Positions 37,251-45,926 are shown, numbered from the stretch's first letter. The stretch is 64,000 nt of DNA from Streptomyces griseomycini (GCF_014203535.1 NZ_JACHJI010000013.1:1-64000), one strand, 5' to 3'. The notes: generated by a model not told the origin, from the letters alone. Made by a program: numbers and translations.

Positions 37251-38222
37251 CTAGCACCTTCCCCCGGAAACGAGTGCTCCGGCTATGCGTTGACGCCATG
37301 TCTCGTACGCGGGCGTGTCCACGCGGTCGGACGCGCCCGGCCGTGTCTCCCGGCAGACGCGTGCCGCCTCGGGCGGTTCCACGCCGCACAGCACCTCGGT
37401 CGCCAGCCGGGTGTGGGGCTCCGTCAGTCCGGCGCGTTCGCGCGCCTCCGCGGCGAACGCCGAACCCTGGAGGAGCTGCGGCCGGTGCTCCCCGGCACCG
37501 TCCCGCAGGCGCCGCAGTTCGTCCGCGCCGGCCCCGCCGGCGTAGGTCGCGGCCAGTCCCACCCCGCTGAGGAGGTCGCCGCGCCGGGCCGGGGCGAAGG
37601 CTCCGGCGAGCGCCAGGACAGCGTTGACGTCGGTGCCGCCGACGAACCACAGCGCCCGGCCGATCCCCTGGTCCACCGCGCGGTGCGCGTACGATGCCTG
37701 GTCCTGGGGCCACGGCAGCTTCCGCTCGCGGTGCTGCCCGTGGACGTAGCGGTCGGTGTGGAAGTACGCCTGGTGGAAGCCGTATCCGTCCAGGATCAGC
37801 CACCTCAGGAGCGGGTCCGTCTCCTGGACGTCCGGGTGCAGCATCCGCGGCAGCCGCGCCATGGCCCAGCCGACGCCGATGTAGGCCATGTACGTGTGCG
37901 CGCCTCCGCGCCCTGCCAGCAGGCCGCTGAGGCGTCGTCCCCCGCTGCCGGGCAGCGCGTCCATGATGGAGCAGCCCATGGCCGCGCCCTCGTAGGCGAA
38001 ACCCCGGAACCGCCGGGGAACCGCTTCCAGTCGGGGCTCCGCGGCTTGCGGATCCGGTGCTTCGACGATCTGTCCGTAGCCTTCGAGGAAGCTGCGTCCG
38101 ATAGTCTCCAGCAGTTCCTGGGCCTCCGGATCCTTTCTCCGGAATCCGCGGACTTCCAGACTCGTACTGGACAAGGCCGGGGTCAGTATTCGGCGCCGGA
38201 GCGCGCGCAATGCAGCCGTCAC
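37251..38222 (-). CDS. unbL: Enediyne biosynthesis protein UnbL (E3; DUF1702)
   Basis: 323 residues. The GTG at 38222 has GAGGGGG eight bases upstream; an in-frame start at 38252 is less likely. DUF1702 blocks are seen: LEVRGFRRKDPEAQELLETI, RFRGFAYEGAAMGCSIMD, HTYMAYIGVGWAMARLPR, LILDGYGFHQAYFH and RALWFVGGTDVNAV. It is the first gene of the conserved unbL-unbV-unbU-pksE-TE order. Family members are needed for warhead formation in known clusters, but the reaction is unproven. Confidence 0.95.
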   Translation of the reverse strand: MTAALRALRRRILTPALSSTSLEVRGFRRKDPEAQELLETIGRSFLEGYGQIVEAPDPQAAEPRLEAVPRRFRGFAYEGAAMGCSIMDALPGSGGRRLSGLLAGRGGAHTYMAYIGVGWAMARLPRMLHPDVQETDPLLRWLILDGYGFHQAYFHTDRYVHGQHRERKLPWPQDQASYAHRAVDQGIGRALWFVGGTDVNAVLALAGAFAPARRGDLLSGVGLAATYAGGAGADELRRLRDGAGEHRPQLLQGSAFAAEARERAGLTEPHTRLATEVLCGVEPPEAARVCRETRPGASDRVDTPAYETWRQRIAGALVSGGRC

Positions 38223-38480
38223 TGTGCGGTCCCCCTCGTCTGGGTACCTCAAGCGGTACGGAAAGACCTGCCGAATGTACCCGGCGGTTCGGGGCCGCTG
38301 TCTACTCGAAATGTGCGCTCCCTATTCCCGGCCCGAACTGCCGGATCGCGGGAGCGCGGGTTTCGACCCCCGGGAGAGCGCGAATGCACCGAGTGCCACC
38401 ACGGGCGTCGAACGCTGCGGCCGCCGCGCTTCCGGTAGGGTTCCCCTGCTGGGAGAACACGACGAAGGCGAGGCCCGGAA
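38223..38480. promoter_or_regulatory. Divergent intergenic region upstream of the warhead operon
   Basis: 258 bases separate the leftward unbL operon from the rightward DUF899 gene, so promoters for both should lie here. I see no unambiguous -35/-10 pair. The AraC-type regulator might act here; that is inference. Confidence 0.5.
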
Positions 38481-39233
38481 ATGAGCAGTCCAGCGATTGT
38501 GTCCCGAGAAGAATGGTTGGCGGCCCGCAAGGAACTGCTGGCACGAGAGAAGCAGTTCGACCGGGAACGGGACGCACTCAGTGCCCGGCGCCGGGCACTG
38601 CCGATGGTCGAGATCACCGAGCCGTACGTCTTCGACGGACCGAACGGCTCGTCCACCCTCCTCGACCTGTTCGACGGCCGTCGTCAACTCATCGTCTACC
38701 ACTTCATGCTGGACCCCGACTGGGAAGCCGGCTGCACCGGGTGCTCGCTCCTCGCCGACAATATCGGCCACTTGGCGCATCTGCACGCGGCCCGCACATC
38801 GTTTGCCGCGGTTTCCCGTGCGCCGCTCGCAACCATCACGAAATTCCGCGAGCGCATGGGGTGGTCATTCCCCTGGTTCTCGTCCCACGGGACGTCGTTC
38901 AACTACGACTTCCACGTCACCATGGATGAATCCGTGGCACCGATTCTCTTCAACTTCCGCACGAAGGAGGAGTTACAGGAGGCCGGGATCGGTTCCTGGG
39001 CCCTGAGCGGGGAGCAGCATGGTCTGAGCGTTTTCCTCCGCGAGGACGAGAGGGTGTTCCATACATACTCGACCTACTCGCGCGGCACCGATCTCCTCAA
39101 CGGTACGTTCAATTACCTGGATCTCACCCCGCTCGGGCGCCAGGAAGAGGCGGGGATCATGAACTGGGTCCGGCACCACGACGACTACGGTGACCGGAGC
39201 GGCCGGGAGGGCTGCGGCCACTGCGACGGCTGA
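38481..39233 (+). CDS. DUF899 family thioredoxin-like protein
   Basis: 250 residues. The N-terminal helix IVSREEWLAARKELLAREKQ, the RRALPMVEITEPYVFDGPNG segment and HFMLDPDWEAGCTGCSLLAD are typical of DUF899, a thioredoxin-fold family with a CxxC-like site (GCTGC). The C-terminus adds GREGCGHCDG, a second Cys pair. Function is unknown; a redox role is inferred from fold and cysteines. It diverges from unbL and may share its promoter region, so it could belong to the cluster. DUF899 genes are also common elsewhere in Streptomyces. Confidence 0.85.
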   Translation: MSSPAIVSREEWLAARKELLAREKQFDRERDALSARRRALPMVEITEPYVFDGPNGSSTLLDLFDGRRQLIVYHFMLDPDWEAGCTGCSLLADNIGHLAHLHAARTSFAAVSRAPLATITKFRERMGWSFPWFSSHGTSFNYDFHVTMDESVAPILFNFRTKEELQEAGIGSWALSGEQHGLSVFLREDERVFHTYSTYSRGTDLLNGTFNYLDLTPLGRQEEAGIMNWVRHHDDYGDRSGREGCGHCDG

Positions 39234-39248
39234 CGCCGCCCGCGACCG

Positions 39249-39285
39249 GGGGCGCCGGGGACGGTCGGCCCGTCCCCGGCGCCCC
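39249..39285. terminator. Perfect bidirectional hairpin terminator
   Basis: GGGGCGCCGGGGACGG (39249-39264) pairs over all 16 bases with 39270-39285 around a five-base loop. It lies between the convergent DUF899 and ScyD-like genes. Confidence 0.85.
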
Positions 39286-39291
39286 TTGGCC

Positions 39292-40383
39292 TCACGACCG
39301 GCCCGGACGCAGTCGCAGCAGCTGGCCGTCGGCCTCGCCGAGCGAGGTCGTGCGGTTGGTCAGGTAGATGTCACCGTCGGGGGCCACGGTGACCCCGCCG
39401 GGGTGCTCCAGTCCCTCGCGTGCCAGGACCGTCCGCCGTCCGTCCCGCTCGACGCGCACCAGCCGGCCGGTGCGGTCGGGCGAGTCGAAGCCCTTCTCGG
39501 CCAGTTCGAGCACCAGCATCCGTCCCTGGCGGTCGAAGGCGAGGTCGATGATGCCGGTGAACCCGCTCGTCACGACGACCGGCTTCCGTCCGGGCGCCAT
39601 GCGCCAGATCCGGGCTTTCCCCGGCTGGGTCGGCTCGCCGCTGTACTCACTGATGTAGAAGGCTCCGTCGGGCCCCTTCACGATGGTCGACGGCACCGAC
39701 TCGAGCGGCTTGCCGTCGACGACCTGGTCGGGCATCAGGGCCACCATGCGGACCGATCCGTTGTCGGTGACCGACAGGATGTTGTTGCCGCCGGCCTCCG
39801 CCACCAGGGTCCCGCCCGGCACCCGGGCGATCCCGTACGCGTTGGCGTTGACGTCCGCGCGGTGCGGGTTGTACCGCTGTTCGAACGCAAGGAGGTCCCC
39901 GACCGGGTGAAGACGGCCCTTCCTGTCGATGGTGCCGGTCTGTGCGAGCCCCCGCGCGGCCGGGCCCAGACCGTTGCGGGTGGCCGTCTCGCCGCCGAGG
40001 CCGAAGACGACGGAGATCCGCCCACGGCTCGCGTCGATGTCGTGCAGCCCGAGCACACTGAACTCGTTGATCACCGAAGGGAGACCGGTGGCGATGCGCT
40101 CGGTCTTCCTCTTCCCCGGGGTGTACGAGGTGACGGCCCCGGTGGCGCCGAAGCAGACGGGGTACCCGCCCACGCCGGGCGCACACGGGCCGGGTCCGCC
40201 CCGGCCGGCCTCGGTGACCAGGACGCGCCCGCCGTGGGCGTCCCAGGTGAGCCCGCGGGGGGTCACCAGGTTCTCGGCGACCACGTCGAGCCGTCCGTCG
40301 GCCCCGGCCTGCGAGGCGGTGCCGGTCATCAGTCCGCAGAACAGGGCAGTGGCGAGCGTGGCGGTGCACAAACGGCGCAGCAT
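39292..40383 (-). CDS. Secreted ScyD/ScyE-like beta-propeller protein
   Basis: 363 residues from the ATG at 40383, seven bases after AGGAGG. A Sec signal peptide (residues 1-29, LATALFCGLMTGTASQAGA) is followed by NHL/SMP-30-like propeller repeats (LVTPRGLTWD, NANAYGIARVPGGTLVAEAG, IIDLAFDRQGRMLVLE, LEHPGGVTVAPDGDIYLTNR). ScyD-like proteins are named from scytonemin clusters but have no established reaction. It is the last gene of a leftward group with the methyltransferase and dehydrogenase. Confidence 0.8.
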   Translation of the reverse strand: MLRRLCTATLATALFCGLMTGTASQAGADGRLDVVAENLVTPRGLTWDAHGGRVLVTEAGRGGPGPCAPGVGGYPVCFGATGAVTSYTPGKRKTERIATGLPSVINEFSVLGLHDIDASRGRISVVFGLGGETATRNGLGPAARGLAQTGTIDRKGRLHPVGDLLAFEQRYNPHRADVNANAYGIARVPGGTLVAEAGGNNILSVTDNGSVRMVALMPDQVVDGKPLESVPSTIVKGPDGAFYISEYSGEPTQPGKARIWRMAPGRKPVVVTSGFTGIIDLAFDRQGRMLVLELAEKGFDSPDRTGRLVRVERDGRRTVLAREGLEHPGGVTVAPDGDIYLTNRTTSLGEADGQLLRLRPGRS

Positions 40384-40399
40384 CAGGGCCTCCTGGGCG

Positions 40400-41197
40400 T
40401 CATCGTGGTGTGGAGCCGATCGTGCGGCGGGCGCTCCAGGTCTCCCGTCGGGTCGTGTCGGTCGCTTCGCGCTCGGTGTAGTCGTCCGAGACGGCGATGT
40501 CGGTGAATCCGGTGGCGCGCAGCGCGTTCCCGACCTCGTCGCGGGTGAAGTGGCGCTGCGCGTGCTGCTCGACCGATCGCCGGAACAGCTCACCCTCGGG
40601 TACGAAGAGGGAGACGAGGTATTCGTACGCGGGTGTGTCCGGCTTGTGCCGGGTCTTCCAGATGTAGGCGAAGTCGCCGAAGTCCTCGCCGAACTCGCCG
40701 AGGGCGGCGATCTCTTCGAAGGCGCGCCGGGTGCTGAGGTCGAAGACGAGCACCCCGCCGGGCCTGAGCGCCCGGGCGAGTTGGTGCAGGGTGGCGGTGA
40801 GGGCGTCTCCTCCCGTCAGGTAGTTCACCCCGTCGAAGCAGACGAGGGCCGCGTCGAAGGGGCCCAGCTCCGCGAGGCGCTCGTCGGGCACGGCCAGGCA
40901 GAGCAGTTCGGTGCCGGGGGCGGTGCGGGTCCGGGCGATGTCCAGCATCGGGGCGGACGCGTCGACCCCGGTGACCTCGTAGCCGTGGTCCTGCAGCGCT
41001 TTGATCGTCATACCGGTGCCGCAGCACACGTCGAGGACGCTCCGCACCTCGAGGCCGGATTCGGCAAATCGTCTTTTCGCGAAGCTGAGCCACTGGTCGT
41101 ACGGGACGCGGTCGGCGGCCATCCAGCGGTCGTAGACCTGGGCGAGCGCGCTGTACGGAGCCCCGTACCCGTCGTCCGCCTCCGGCCGGGGGCTCAT
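40400..41197 (-). CDS. Class I SAM-dependent methyltransferase
   Basis: 265 residues from the ATG at 41197, overlapping the dehydrogenase stop by four bases. SAM-binding motif VLDVCCGTGMTIKALQDHG is near residue 53, VTGVDASAPML follows, and post-motifs FDAALVCFDGVNYLTGG and LRPGGVLVFDLST are present. This is the fold used by O- and N-methyltransferases of natural-product pathways; the acceptor is unknown. Coupling to the SDR gene suggests the two act on the same intermediate. Assignment to the enediyne pathway rests on proximity only. Confidence 0.88.
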   Translation of the reverse strand: MSPRPEADDGYGAPYSALAQVYDRWMAADRVPYDQWLSFAKRRFAESGLEVRSVLDVCCGTGMTIKALQDHGYEVTGVDASAPMLDIARTRTAPGTELLCLAVPDERLAELGPFDAALVCFDGVNYLTGGDALTATLHQLARALRPGGVLVFDLSTRRAFEEIAALGEFGEDFGDFAYIWKTRHKPDTPAYEYLVSLFVPEGELFRRSVEQHAQRHFTRDEVGNALRATGFTDIAVSDDYTEREATDTTRRETWSARRTIGSTPR

Positions 41198-41928
41198 CGG
41201 GTGTCCCAGGGGCCGGCCTGCGCCATGTACCGCTGGCCGGAGACCTCCCCGGAGGAGGTCTGTGCCAGCCACTTCCAGAACGGCAGTGTCACGTCCGGTG
41301 CCGGCACGCCCGACAGGTCGAAGTCGGGCTCCGCCTCGGCGTAGCCGCGCGTGCGCATCCCTCCCGGATCGACGCAGGTGACGCCCACGCCGGTGTCGGT
41401 CAGCTCCGCCGCGATGATGCGCGATGCCTGGTCGAGGGCGGCCTTGCTGGCCCCGTAGATGCCCGCGCACGGGAACACGTCCACGGCCGCCTCGCTGGAG
41501 AGGTTGACCACCAGTCCGCCGGTCTTCCGCAGCAGCGGCAGCGCGAGCTGCGCCAGGGCCACGGGAGCGACCACATTGGTGCGGAGCACTTTCTCGAAGA
41601 CGTCCACCGGGTGGTCGAGGAGCGGCCTGATCGGACTGACCCCCATCTGGGAGGCGTTGTTCACCAGCCAGTCGAGGCGTCCGAGCGAGCCGGCCTCGGC
41701 GATCAGCCGCTCCCGGTGCGCGGCCTCCCCCACGTCCCCCGCCACCGCGACGACGGTGACGCCCCGGTCGGTGAGCCGTTCGGCGACCGCCGCCAGATCG
41801 GACTCGGTCCGCGCGGTGAGCACGAGCTGCCAGCCGGCGCCGCCGAGGAACTCTGCGATGGTCTCGCCGAGGCCCGTGCTGGCGCCGGTGACCAGAGCGA
41901 CACGTGATGGGGTGCGGGGGTCTGTCAT
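41194..41928 (-). CDS. Short-chain dehydrogenase/reductase
   Basis: 244 residues. I choose the ATG at 41928 because AGGAG lies nine bases away; an ATG at 41934 is only three bases from it. NAD(P)-binding TGASTGLGETIA, the NNAS motif (DWLVNNASQM), catalytic Ser (NLSSEAA) and YxxxK (YGASKAAL) are all present. Residues after GVTCVDPGGMRT are typical of classical SDRs. It probably reduces a ketone or oxidises an alcohol on a small molecule. It is coupled to the methyltransferase gene. Confidence 0.92.
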   Translation of the reverse strand: MTDPRTPSRVALVTGASTGLGETIAEFLGGAGWQLVLTARTESDLAAVAERLTDRGVTVVAVAGDVGEAAHRERLIAEAGSLGRLDWLVNNASQMGVSPIRPLLDHPVDVFEKVLRTNVVAPVALAQLALPLLRKTGGLVVNLSSEAAVDVFPCAGIYGASKAALDQASRIIAAELTDTGVGVTCVDPGGMRTRGYAEAEPDFDLSGVPAPDVTLPFWKWLAQTSSGEVSGQRYMAQAGPWDTR

Positions 41929-41965
41929 GAACATCAGCTCCTGTGTCGGCGGGGGCGGTGCCCGC

Positions 41966-42436
41966 TCAGGTGGACAGGCGGATTCCGTGTTCGGCGTAGC
42001 AGCGGAGGAGGGTCAGGGCCTCGCCCCATCCGGTCGCGCACTCCCCGAACCGGGCGAGACCGGCCGCGGTCTGCGGCAGTCCCGTCTCCACCACCGTGAG
42101 CCAGGTGCCGTCCGGGTGCTCGGCGGTGGTGAAGGTGACCAGCGAGGGCGGTGTGCCCCAGGTGAACGCGAAGCGTTCGTTCGGCACGCACTCCTTGACC
42201 ACCCCGTCGTCGGTGACATCGCTGCCGTCGTCGGTCCACCCGCGCCAGACCAGGTGCACCGGGCTGCCCTCGGACGGGCCGAAGGCCGAGCCGTCGGTGA
42301 ACCACTTGTCCCAGCCCGTGCCGCTGGACAGCAGGTCGTACACGACGTCGGGCGCCACGCGGACCAGCGTGGAGTGCAGGATGTCGGGGACCTGAACGGC
42401 GCCCTGGGGGGTGCCGTTCTCGTCGGTGGTGCTCAT
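41966..42436 (-). CDS. SRPBCC/AHSA1 (START-like) protein 1
   Basis: 156 residues from the ATG at 42436, with AAGGAG upstream. The AHSA1 pattern is visible: LVRVAPDVVYDLLSSGTGWDKWF, FTWGTPPSLVTFTTAEHPDG and a C-terminal helix with GWGEALTLLRCYAEHG. The fold encloses a hydrophobic pocket. Calicheamicin self-sacrifice resistance protein CalC has the same fold, so this and its neighbour are candidates for product binding or resistance. AHSA1 genes are also common outside such clusters, and I see no motif unique to CalC. Confidence 0.85.
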   Translation of the reverse strand: MSTTDENGTPQGAVQVPDILHSTLVRVAPDVVYDLLSSGTGWDKWFTDGSAFGPSEGSPVHLVWRGWTDDGSDVTDDGVVKECVPNERFAFTWGTPPSLVTFTTAEHPDGTWLTVVETGLPQTAAGLARFGECATGWGEALTLLRCYAEHGIRLST

Positions 42437-42468
42437 GCCGTGCTCTCTCCTTGCTCTGTTCTGCGAAC

Positions 42469-42975
42469 TCAGTCGGCGGATGCGGCGTAGACGGGCATCA
42501 GTTCCCTCCAGCGCGCGTCGGAGTCCGCCACCCCGGGCGTGCCGGCGAGGTGTGCTTCCAGGTTGTCGGTGTACATATGCCAGCCGGCCGCGTAGTCGAC
42601 CGGGTCGGCCTCCGGGCCGAACCCCACGTGCTCGAGGAGCAGTCGGGTACCGCCGTCTTCCGTGGGCGACAGGTCCAGTTGCAGCTCGGACTCGCTCTCG
42701 CCGGTGTAGCGCCAGGTGACCCGCAGCCGGCTGGCCGGCTCCCAGGCCAGGACGCGGCAGACGATGGTGTCGCCGTGCTCGCCGCGGCCCTCGAGGACGT
42801 ACTCCGCATCGGGCCCCGGTACGCCCTTGAGGACCGGACCGAACCAGTGAGGCAGCCGGTCCGGTTCGGTCCAGGCCCGCCACACCTCGTCGGGTGTCGC
42901 CGGAAGGACCCGGTCGAGCCTCGCCGTGCGTGCCGTGCGCGATGCCGTTCCGAGGGCGCTGAGCGATCCGCTCAT
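42469..42975 (-). CDS. SRPBCC/AHSA1 (START-like) protein 2
   Basis: 168 residues; ATG at 42975 is six bases from GGAG (42978 is an alternative). Typical AHSA1 features: LDRVLPATPDEVWRAWTEPD, LPHWFGPVLKG, VLAWEPASRLRVTW, and a final helix with YAAGWHMYTDNLEAHLAG. It lies 32 bases upstream of AHSA1 protein 1 and resembles it only at family level, so they are old paralogues rather than a recent duplication. A role in product binding or resistance is inferred from position and fold. Confidence 0.87.
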   Translation of the reverse strand: MSGSLSALGTASRTARTARLDRVLPATPDEVWRAWTEPDRLPHWFGPVLKGVPGPDAEYVLEGRGEHGDTIVCRVLAWEPASRLRVTWRYTGESESELQLDLSPTEDGGTRLLLEHVGFGPEADPVDYAAGWHMYTDNLEAHLAGTPGVADSDARWRELMPVYAASAD

Positions 42976-43069
42976 CATGAACTCCGCTTCTGTGCGTGGG
43001 CGGGGAGAGGAGTGCACGGGGCCGGGCGTGATGGAAGTGCGCCGGCGGTGCGCGGCGCGGACGGGCCGG

Positions 43070-44347
43070 TCAGGCCCGGGCGATGAGCGTGGGATCCCCG
43101 GACTCGGCCGGCTCCGCCGCCCGGTCGGCCTCCGCGATCGGGCGGCCCAGGGCCAGCACGCCGACCCCGACGCCTGCGGCCACGACGAGCACCATGGCGG
43201 TGTTCAGGGAGGTGGCGTCGGAGAGCCACCCGTAAACGGTCGGCGTCGCGATGAACGCGGCGTACGCGGGCACCATCATGGCCGCCGCGACGATGTTGAC
43301 GCGGCTGGGCGCCACCCGGGCCGCGGCGCTGAGGCAGGTGGGCTGTACGCCGGCGATGGCGATGCCCATGAGCAGGAACGCGAAGACGGAGAACCACAGG
43401 TCGAAGGCGCCCATCAGCAGCGCGCCGGAGAGGGCGGTTCCCGCCGCGGAGATCAGGAACGACCTGCGGATGCCCAGGGAGGCCACCAGCCAGGCGTTGA
43501 TCATCCGGCCGATCATCATCGTGAGGCTGAAGAGGGCGAAGGCCGCGCCGCCGTAGACGATGGGGGCGTCGAGGAGCTGGTCGACGTAGATGACCGACCA
43601 GACCTGCACGATGCTCTCGACCGCGATGCCGAGCACGGTCATCACGAAGACCACGCGGAACAGCGGGTTGCGCATCAGCTTGACGAGTCCGGTGCCGCCC
43701 TCCGCCTCCGCGCCGCTCGGCGCCTCCTCGGGCTCTTCCCGGTTGACCGGCGGGTACCTGATGACGAAGGAGGCGAGGAGCACCGGCACCATGATGGCGA
43801 CGAACAGCACGGCGACCCAGCGGTAGTTCATGTCCAGGCTGATCAGCGCACCCGCGCCGAGGGCGCTGATGACCGTGCCGCCGCTGTTGATCGCGTACAT
43901 CATGTTCATCACTTCGCGGCCGCTGCGGGCCTGGATCTCCATGAACACGCTGTTGGTGGCGGTGTCGACCAGTGCGGATCCGAGGCCGGCGAGGACGAAG
44001 GCGATCAGCAGGCCCACGAAGTGGTCGCTCACGGCCAGCATCACGAGCAGCCCGATGAGGGCGAGTTGGCCGTAGATGCCGATCCAGCGGTGATCCAGGT
44101 AGCGGTAGATCCGCTTGGCGGCGAGCAGGGTCAGCAGTCCAACGACCGGCAGCAGCAGGTGCGCGGTGCCGAAGAACCCGTCACTCAGATCGAGGGAGCG
44201 GATGACCTCCGCCCAGGCGACCGTCATCACGCCGATGGCGATGCCGAACATGAAGAACTGGGCCCCGGAGAGCCAGGTGACGGCCCGTAAGTTCCACGTG
44301 GGTTCGGCTTTCGCCGAACCGGCCTCCTCCTGGTGCTCAGTCGTCAC
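43070..44347 (-). CDS. Major facilitator superfamily transporter
   Basis: 425 residues from the GTG at 44347, which overlaps the upstream gene stop (GTGA) and follows GGGAG by five bases. About 11-12 hydrophobic segments with a charged central loop (RYPPVNREEPEEAPSGAEAE). The stretch ALVDTATNSVFMEIQ resembles the YbjJ/fucose-permease-like branch. It is the only exporter candidate inside the accessory block and could export the enediyne-related product. Confidence 0.9.
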   Translation of the reverse strand: MTTEHQEEAGSAKAEPTWNLRAVTWLSGAQFFMFGIAIGVMTVAWAEVIRSLDLSDGFFGTAHLLLPVVGLLTLLAAKRIYRYLDHRWIGIYGQLALIGLLVMLAVSDHFVGLLIAFVLAGLGSALVDTATNSVFMEIQARSGREVMNMMYAINSGGTVISALGAGALISLDMNYRWVAVLFVAIMVPVLLASFVIRYPPVNREEPEEAPSGAEAEGGTGLVKLMRNPLFRVVFVMTVLGIAVESIVQVWSVIYVDQLLDAPIVYGGAAFALFSLTMMIGRMINAWLVASLGIRRSFLISAAGTALSGALLMGAFDLWFSVFAFLLMGIAIAGVQPTCLSAAARVAPSRVNIVAAAMMVPAYAAFIATPTVYGWLSDATSLNTAMVLVVAAGVGVGVLALGRPIAEADRAAEPAESGDPTLIARA

Positions 44348-44790
44348 ACTGTCTCCCGGTGCGCCGGATGCCACTGCCTGTGCGGAGTACTCCGGTACTT
44401 GGCGTACTCGTCGGTGTTCATCAACTCGAATACGGTGCTCATCTCGCTGCGCAGAATTCTCGAGACATCGACTGTCTCCACGAGCTTTTCGTAGAGCTCC
44501 GCCAACTCGGGGTCGGCGTCGACCTTCGGCATGACCTCGTCGTAGTGCGCGCGGTCGTGGAAGTAGGTGAGTTCGGCGTAGATCACCTCGTCCGCCGCCA
44601 CGTCGACGCCGGATTCGATGTCCGAGCAGCCGTATTTCGCCGCCGGGTCGCTCACTTCCATGACAGTGCCCCCGATGGCGCCGTGCCGGCGGAACACTTC
44701 GACGGCGTCATAGACGACGGTGCGGAAATCCTCTTCGCGTGACCTGGGCACCCTGTGCAGGAACCAGATGAAATACACGGAATCCACCAC
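44344..44790 (-). CDS. DUF1428-like small protein (dimeric alpha-beta barrel)
   Basis: About 148 residues from a GTG at 44790; GTGs at 44787 and 44778 are alternatives, since no ribosome site decides. The core resembles DUF1428: VYFIWFLHRVPRSREEDFR, FRRHGAIGGTVMEVSD, DEVIYAELTYFHDRAHYDEV and MPKVDADPEL. Ferredoxin-like barrels of this kind include small monooxygenases and cyclases, so a catalytic role is possible but unproven. It is translationally coupled to the MFS gene. Confidence 0.6.
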   Translation of the reverse strand: MVDSVYFIWFLHRVPRSREEDFRTVVYDAVEVFRRHGAIGGTVMEVSDPAAKYGCSDIESGVDVAADEVIYAELTYFHDRAHYDEVMPKVDADPELAELYEKLVETVDVSRILRSEMSTVFELMNTDEYAKYRSTPHRQWHPAHRETV

Positions 44791-45281
44791 CCAGCGAGAT
44801 CTGGGCCCCGGGAAAGGGGGCCTGCGAATCGAGCTGTCCGGCAGGAGGCTATACGAATACGTAGTGAACGGCAAGGATCACGTCGGGCGCCCACGCCCCG
44901 CGCGGCGCCGGATCCGCCCCGGCTCCGCGCGCCACCGACGTGCCGCCGCCGCATGCCGGCACTGCGGCGGACCGGCGAGGAGGCCGCCGTCCCGGGTCGC
45001 TGCGGAGCACCGGACACGGAGGGCACGGAATCCTCGGTCGACTTCCGAACTGCCTTTTTCAATAGGGGCGTTGGCGGCCACGGACTTCCTCCGCAGGCGA
45101 TCGGGGCGCCGGGGTCCGGGCCTGATCCGCGCGCCCGGCCGACACGGCCTCGCGGCCCCGTCCCCGCCGCGCTCCGCCCGTCCGGCACGGCCCGGCCGAC
45201 CGGCCGGTTCGCCGGCCTCTCCGCACTCCCTTGCAAAGACCACGAATGTTACTATCGACAACGAGAGTAAAGGAGGCCGCT
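44791..45281. promoter_or_regulatory. Divergent intergenic region between DUF1428-like and HxlR genes
   Basis: 491 bases. Near 44849-44865 there is an AT-richer patch (CTATACGAATACGTAG), plausibly the leftward promoter. Near 45231 TTGCAAAG precedes the HxlR gene. The middle is GC-rich without a gene. Confidence 0.45.
45249..45270. promoter_or_regulatory. Candidate HxlR operator
   Basis: TTACT and AGTAA form an inverted repeat with a 12-base spacer, right before the ribosome site of the HxlR-type gene. HxlR proteins bind such A/T-ended palindromes and often repress themselves. Confidence 0.45.
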
Positions 45282-45926
45282 GTGAAACGTGAGTACGGAC
45301 AGTTCTGCGGTCTGGCCGCCGCGCTGGACGTCATCGGTGAGCGGTGGACCCTCCTCATCGTGCGGGAGCTGCTGATCGGTCCCGCCCGCTTCAAGAGCCT
45401 GCTGGAGAACCTTCCCGGCATCGGTCCCAACCTGCTCACCGACCGGCTGCGGATGCTCGGCGACCACGGCCTGGTGGAGCAGACGTCCGTGGCCGACGAC
45501 GGGCGCGCCCGGCTCTACCGGCTCACCGAGTCCGGACAGGAGCTGCGGGAGCCCGTCCTCACGCTCGCTCGCTGGGGCCTGAAGTTCCTCGACGAGTCGG
45601 ACGCCGACGGGGCGACCCGCGCCGAGTGGGGCTTCCTCGCCGTGCAGGCGATGATCGTGGATGACGCCGTCCCCGAGGTGGACGAGGTCTACGAGTTCAG
45701 GGTCGGCGAGCAGACCTTCCAGATCCTGGTGCGCGGCGGCCGGGTGTCCTTCGAGCGCGGCGCGGTGGCGGAGCCCGCGCTGACCATCGAGTGCGACGCC
45801 GGTACGTTCGTCCGGGTGGGCGCACGGATGCTGTCCCCGTTCCACGCCATCGCCACCGGGGATGTGCGCATCAAGGGCGACCCGGAGGCCGTGCTCCGCT
45901 GCTCCCGGATGCTCGGCCTGGACTGA
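45282..45926 (+). CDS. HxlR-family regulator fused to a C-terminal SCP2-like domain
   Basis: 214 residues from the GTG at 45282, seven bases after AAAGGAGG. The winged-helix part (residues 1-100) has FCGLAAALDVIGERWTLLIV and FKSLLENLPGIGPNLLTDRL. The C-terminal part (about 115-210) resembles a sterol-carrier (SCP2) fold: FQILVRGGRVSFERG, PALTIECDAGTFVRV and GDVRIKGDPEAVLR. The fusion suggests sensing of a hydrophobic ligand, possibly the pathway product. A candidate operator overlaps its leader. Confidence 0.88.
   Translation: MKREYGQFCGLAAALDVIGERWTLLIVRELLIGPARFKSLLENLPGIGPNLLTDRLRMLGDHGLVEQTSVADDGRARLYRLTESGQELREPVLTLARWGLKFLDESDADGATRAEWGFLAVQAMIVDDAVPEVDEVYEFRVGEQTFQILVRGGRVSFERGAVAEPALTIECDAGTFVRVGARMLSPFHAIATGDVRIKGDPEAVLRCSRMLGLD

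Noticed and set aside
39292..40383. Reading the ScyD-like protein as a streptogramin lyase
   Set aside because: Propeller repeats alone do not show the lyase active site; the signal peptide and motifs fit ScyD-like proteins better.
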